Shown: positions 58,156 to 62,000 of the stretch, in pieces
How the letters are laid out: each line of letters starts with the position of its first letter
Numbering within the stretch: position 1 is the first letter of the stretch
From: Gnetum montanum
Lineage: Eukaryota; Streptophyta; Gnetopsida; Gnetales; Gnetaceae
Direction of reading: 5' to 3'
NCBI GenBank assembly: GCA_015680685.1
Contig: MNCI01028897.1
Coordinates: 30,580-92,579, forward strand
Length of the DNA: 62,000 bases
Made by a program: the position numbers and the translations under genes
Notes under the pieces: model-generated
What the model was told of the DNA's origin: nothing
Seen by the model: only the letters and a program-made list of their open reading frames with translations
Database searches by the model: none

Positions 58156-58450
58156 AAAAATTCTCTACTAAAAAACTTTCTGAATAGTTTTTTCCATCTT
58201 GAACACCATTGAAAACTCCAAGCATGGTCTATGCGTAGACTATCAACCAGGTAAATTGTCCAAGTGGGTGGGCTAGACAATCCATTGGGCCTATCAACTC
58301 TGGAGATAGAAAATTTGCTAGACTAAACATTCTAACCTCAGTGCCTACATTTTTCTACCAAACTATCATGATGCTACACTTTTTGAAGTCCTTTCCTAAA
58401 TTCCAAGACCTTGGTGAAGCAAGAGGGCCTTGAAATTTGATGGTGTTTTA

Positions 58451-58455
58451 GTTAG
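58451..58455 (+). repeat. target-site duplication of element B, right copy (GTTAG)
   Basis: Partner of CTTAG at 39826-39830. Confidence 0.6.
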
Positions 58456-60639
58456 TGTAGTTATGAACTCGTTATAATTAGTTGTTGTGTTGGCCCTAAC
58501 TTCCTCCATGTAGCTTGAGACATGGATCTCTCATGGAGGGGACTTGGGCTTGGATTTATTGTCTTTCTTGGAGGTAGGGGCCCCACCATTCAATTTCTAC
58601 TTGCTAGTTATGGCCTTTGCTTCAGCCATGGGGGTTACAAGGCACTCATTCGTCCTCTTGCATTGCCATTTGGTAGGCCTACCCAGGTTACTAATGGGAT
58701 CAACCCTTGAAGGAGGAGGAATTGAGATGCTACCCACTGTTGGGCTTCAAGTAGATGAGGGACCATCATGTTGGGGCATCCTTATGATAAATAGTGGTTT
58801 AGGAGTTGTTGCAGGGACAACTTGCTGTGGCACGTTGATGATGAAATGTTTCTTAGAGGTTGTTGTTACTACATCATGCTAGTTTAATGTCTTAGTAGAT
58901 TGTTGGTTTGGTTGCTAGTTTAACGTCTTAGCGGATAATTGCTATGGAACCTTGACCACAAAGGATGTTGTGGGTGCCCGAGGTGGCACTTTGATAACAA
59001 AGGGGGACCTCTTGCTTGTGGAGGCCAAGGGAATCCTTTCCTTGTTAGGAGGCACATGGATCACAAAATTTTATTGCATAGGTTTAGACTTGCCAGCTAT
59101 GCTGATGGAGTTTATGAAATACAGGGTATCATTTGTGTTGAATTTCCTTATTGCATCAACCACTAGTTTGCCCTGTTCTATCATTCTTTGCACGTCATCC
59201 TAAAAAGCACAATAGTTTTCCATATCATGACTACGCATTTGGTGGTAATGACAGTATTCGTTCAATTTGAAATGTTGTGGGATGAGGGCTCATTTCGTAC
59301 TATTGAAGGTATTTCCTTAGTAGTTCATAGTGCCTATCATGTTTTTGATGGGCAATCTTTGATACTTGTTTGTATTGAATTTACCCAACTTTCAAAAGTT
59401 TCTCAAGTAGCTTGGAAGGTTTCATTGGCAATGATGTATACTTTGAGTGATTCTTGCACTCAAATTTGGTCCTTAGGGTGGCCCTTATCGATGTAGGTGA
59501 GTTGGAAACAGAGTTAGCAACTTCATGAGCTAGAGCCTTGGGCTACTTAGCTATTAGCACTTGGTTAGTTAAATTTGCACTTGAGGCCACTGTTTCCACT
59601 GTTGCATTTTACTTGCACACATGTTGATTTCTATAGGCCATGTAGGCTGGGTCATACTAGCTTGTGCTACCTCTTCTATACCTTTTGTTTGAACAAAGGC
59701 TTGGCTAAGAAACTTCAAGGCCAAGTAATACATTTTGGACTTGATGAAATCATTCACTGCATCCTTGAAGATGACCAATACTAGGGGTTCATGATTTTTT
59801 CTTAATGTGACATTCTAATGTTGGAGAAACTTTGGCATTGTCTTTAGGGGCTCCTACTTGACTTGCATGAGTTGGTTGAGGGTTACTTCAAGCTTTAGGT
59901 TGTATCTAAAGTGCGTCATAAACTAACTTATGAGATCCTCCAAAAAAGATATTGATGCCTTGGGTAGCATGTGATACCAATCTAAGGCCTTGCTAGTGAG
60001 TGACATGGGGAACATACCCATGATGGCATGTGGCTAGGCTTGAAGAAGTAGGCACTCAAATTGAAATGTGAGCAACTATGTGTTGGAGTCACTTCACTAT
60101 TGTACTTGATGAGATGAGGTAGTTGGACCCTAATTGGAAGAGTTAGAGGTGGTACCATAGTACTTATGGAATTGTCTTGGTAGAAGTCCATCACCTTGAT
60201 GTTGTTGTGGTTGATCTCCTCCATCAAACTTTAGATTAGTTAGAATACCTGATCCAAGCCTGGGGATGTATCAACCAATTACATTGGCAAGGCCTGCATT
60301 GGTCATATGATCGGATTGTTGGTTGTGAAGTTTTCTTGTTTAACACTGTAGTGGATGGTCATTGCCACTTTAATGTCATAGAAGATGGGTTTCTTTGATG
60401 TGCCAGCTAAGGGATGGGCATGCTCATTGAGGTTGACCACACACGAGTGGGTTGGATGGATGTCGAGGGCACCAATGAGATAAGCAGGATGTATTGTTCA
60501 TACAAACAAAGTTGAATTGTTCATAGCTTAGTGCAGCATGCTTTAGATGATTTGTGATGTCAAATGTGTTAGACACCAATGTGGAAAGTTGATTTAGATT
60601 CATGTTCATAGGTTGGGTTATGAGAGTTGTTGTTTGCAA
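58456..60639 (-). pseudogene. element C Gag, upstream part
   Basis: Minus strand. Capsid-like: GLDQVF, LMEEINHNNIKVMDFYQDN and VQLPHLIKYNSE (about 60240-60110). Segment FIKSKMYYLALKFLSQAFVQ (about 59745-59690). Nucleocapsid-like Cys/His text: NEYCHYHQMRSHDMENYCAF (about 59260-59200) and RMIEQGKLVVDAI. The end PKSPPWEIHVSSYMEEV (about 58545-58500) corresponds to PPWEIHLLGQVEEE in element A. Frameshifts and stops are frequent; the N-terminus is not clearly aligned. Confidence 0.7.
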
Positions 60640-60649
60640 AAAATGGCTA

Positions 60650-60925
60650 ACTCTAAAAACTACAGAAAAATGAGAAAACTATAAAAAAATGGCTAAGTAT
60701 GGAAATTGCAAAAATTAACTGAGTGTAAAACTATAGAAAATTTGGCTAAGTATGAAAACGCAAAAAAATTGCTAACTATGAAAATGTAGAAAAAATGCCA
60801 AGTATAAAAGCTATTAAAAATGGCTAACTATAGTGCTATGCTCGCTATGTTGGAGCTTACTACACTCACTACACTAGAGCCTACCACACTCACTACACTA
60901 GAGCTTGCCATGCTCACTACACTTG
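60650..60925. repeat. tandem repeats in the leader of element C
   Basis: About 60650-60835: irregular units AAAAATGGCTAAGTATG or GCTAACTATGAAAATG. 60853-60924: three exact 24-bp units (GAGCTTACTACACTCACTAC type). Confidence 0.7.
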
Positions 60926-61017
60926 AACTTACTATGCTTTAAGAACTTATTACACTCTCTAGAGCATCCAGAGTTTTGATTATGTGTTAGTCAAAAAATG
61001 CAAAAGGAAATGGTGAG

Positions 61018-61036
61018 GCCCTCCTTCTAGTGCAAA
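61018..61036 (-). promoter_or_regulatory. primer-binding site of element C
   Basis: Minus-strand TTGCACTAGAAGGAGGGCC-type text directly inside the 5' LTR, matching the primer-binding sites of A and B. Confidence 0.55.
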
Positions 61037-61040
61037 AAAC

Positions 61041-62000
61041 TATAATGTCAAAAAATGTTGATAACTGGAACACCAAGAGGTTGACGGGTGTACAACCTAA
61101 CCTTGAATCCATGTGAGGGTTGTGATAAGAAAAGGAAATGAGGTGCCTTGAATAGTTTGGTCAATCAAATAGGGACTTATGTGGTGTTAGAACGACCATG
61201 TGTGAGAAGGGTTTATACTACGTTATGCACAAGCATCAGGGTTGGCTAAGCTAGAGCATACCAGGGTCTCCCAACCTAAGGATAGTGATATAAATGTCCA
61301 AATACATATGAAAAAGTGAGAAAATACCAAGTGTTACAATAAATACCAAAGAAAAATGCTTGAAAAATGCAATAGAATTTGAGAACAAAACTGAACTACC
61401 CCAAAATGGGTAGCACAACTAATTCCAAAAGGGTCTCAAAAGGTACAAAATGTATGAAAAGCATAGTGGAAGCATAGTCATAGTCTTGGTGGTGTCAAGC
61501 TGTGAAGTCTAGTGCTCACTATGATGAACTATACCTAGTGAGTTAGCCACCATGGTATACCATGTGGTGTTCAGTGGGGTTGCAATAGGGCTACAATGTA
61601 TCATGTGGTGCAGGGCTACTTCTACTGATGTGGTGTGCTCTAGGTCTTGTTCATCCACAGAGCAAAGTGCCAAGATGCCAAAATGCCAAATGCGAAATAA
61701 AAGTGGCAATTGCCCAACTTGTAAATACTGGAAGCCTAACCCCTAAAACATTGGGGTGTAGGGGTATTTATAGCACTAAGGTTAGTCCAAAATGTAGATC
61801 AGGTACCACGTGGTAGTGCAGTAGGTGCGACCATAAGAAAAATTCAAAAAAAATTCTAAGTCTAGATGTAACCAAACAAAGTTCAAAAATTTTCTAACTC
61901 TAACTACTACACTCATCTTGTGTTATGTGTGGAACACAGGATGTCGGTTGCTACACTTGTCCCATTTTATGTGTGGGACATGAGATACTAGTTGCTATGC
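61041..62000 (-). repeat. 5' LTR of element C, continues beyond the window
   Basis: Inner edge TATAATGTCAAAAAATG aligns with the LTR ends of A and B. A minus-strand TATAAATA at 61765-61772 (CTATAAATACCCC) has the family context. The last 100 bp hold about two units of the GGACATGAGA-type repeat also seen in the 3' LTR (36620-36770). Confidence 0.65.

Larger units (their letters stand above)
39831..58450 (-). mobile_element. element B: Tat/Ogre-like retrotransposon with antisense gene, nested in C
   Basis: An 18.6-kb element on the minus strand with LTRs at 56717-58450 (5') and 39831-41637 (3') and a 5-bp target duplication. Minus order: gag-protease, array, antisense eight-exon gene (plus strand), array, RT, dual RNase H, integrase, third array, 3' LTR. 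It interrupts element C between gag and protease. A 155-bp LTR stretch compared by eye differs at about 8 sites, so it is younger than A, as nesting also requires. Confidence 0.85.
56717..58450 (-). repeat. 5' LTR of element B
   Basis: Outer edge GGTGTTTTA at 58450 (CA decayed to TA), inner edge TATTACAACC at 56717. TATA at 57288-57295 (minus) and palindromes at 57800-57840, 58007-58039 and 58125-58155. Confidence 0.85.
36617..62000 (-). mobile_element. element C: internally deleted Tat-family element split by element B
   Basis: Minus-strand order: 5' LTR (from beyond 62000 to 61041), primer-binding site, leader, gag (60639-58456), [element B], gag end and protease (39830-38728), array (38515-38290), 3' LTR (37541-36617). 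The two halves fit: PKSPPWEIHV on the 58500 side corresponds to the segment before protease in A and B. The antisense gene, RT, RNase H and integrase are missing between protease and the 3' array. Confidence 0.75.

Noticed and set aside
1-62000. Intact host gene
   Set aside because: The only host-like coding text is the broken GT47-LRR pair at 830-2030.

Overview
The window reads as nuclear DNA of a seed plant with a large, repeat-filled genome. A gymnosperm is my best guess (inference). It is AT-rich, I see no intact host gene, and almost everything I can name is decayed, nested Ty3/gypsy LTR retrotransposon. Most old reading frames are broken by nonsense codons, TAG above all, rather than by indels.

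Layout. 1-2030: a minisatellite-like flank, then a minus-strand pseudogene joining a GT47 (exostosin-like) glycosyltransferase fragment to a leucine-rich-repeat fragment. 2031-5738: anonymous DNA, a possible tRNA-derived SINE and a possible LTR. 5742-14445: element E (+), Athila-like, with primer-binding site, gag, protease, RT-RNase H and integrase; its leader holds a 1.85-kb inverted-repeat element (6515-8365). 16100-32488: element A (+), a complete Tat/Ogre-like element with two LTRs and a 5-bp target duplication. 33738-36616: element D (+), a Tat-type pol fragment. 36617-62000: element C (-), same family, deleted internally and split by element B. 39831-58450: element B (-), complete, with two LTRs and a 5-bp target duplication (one mismatch).

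Main discovery. Elements A and B, diverged and lying in opposite orientations, both carry the same extra gene in antisense orientation to the retrotransposon, between protease and reverse transcriptase. Aligning the two by eye gives eight exons of matching length (A: 123, 446, 278, 1008, 309, 135, 819, 135 bp; B: 121, 412, 275, 1005, 463, 134, 826, 63 bp), GT-AG or decayed GT-AG introns at equivalent places, a TATAAATA box 140-160 bp upstream of the start codon and, in A, an AATAAA signal downstream. Introns can persist because splicing of the sense genomic RNA would not see antisense splice sites. The predicted protein is about 1,085-1,100 residues: a short N-terminus, an exon-2 segment resembling NIF/FCP1-type HAD phosphatases with the catalytic aspartates missing, an unrecognised middle domain, an acidic linker, a coiled-coil-like part and a conserved C-terminus. 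In Ogre elements an intron separates protease from RT, so here a gene may sit inside the equivalent spacer.

Two further family features are U3 palindromes built from GCTAY/RTAGC pentamers, one of which recurs in intron 4 of both antisense genes, and tandem arrays sharing GACCTTAAACTAG (element orientation) that flank the antisense gene and lie between integrase and 3' LTR. All boundaries and alignments were made by eye; no search or alignment program was run.
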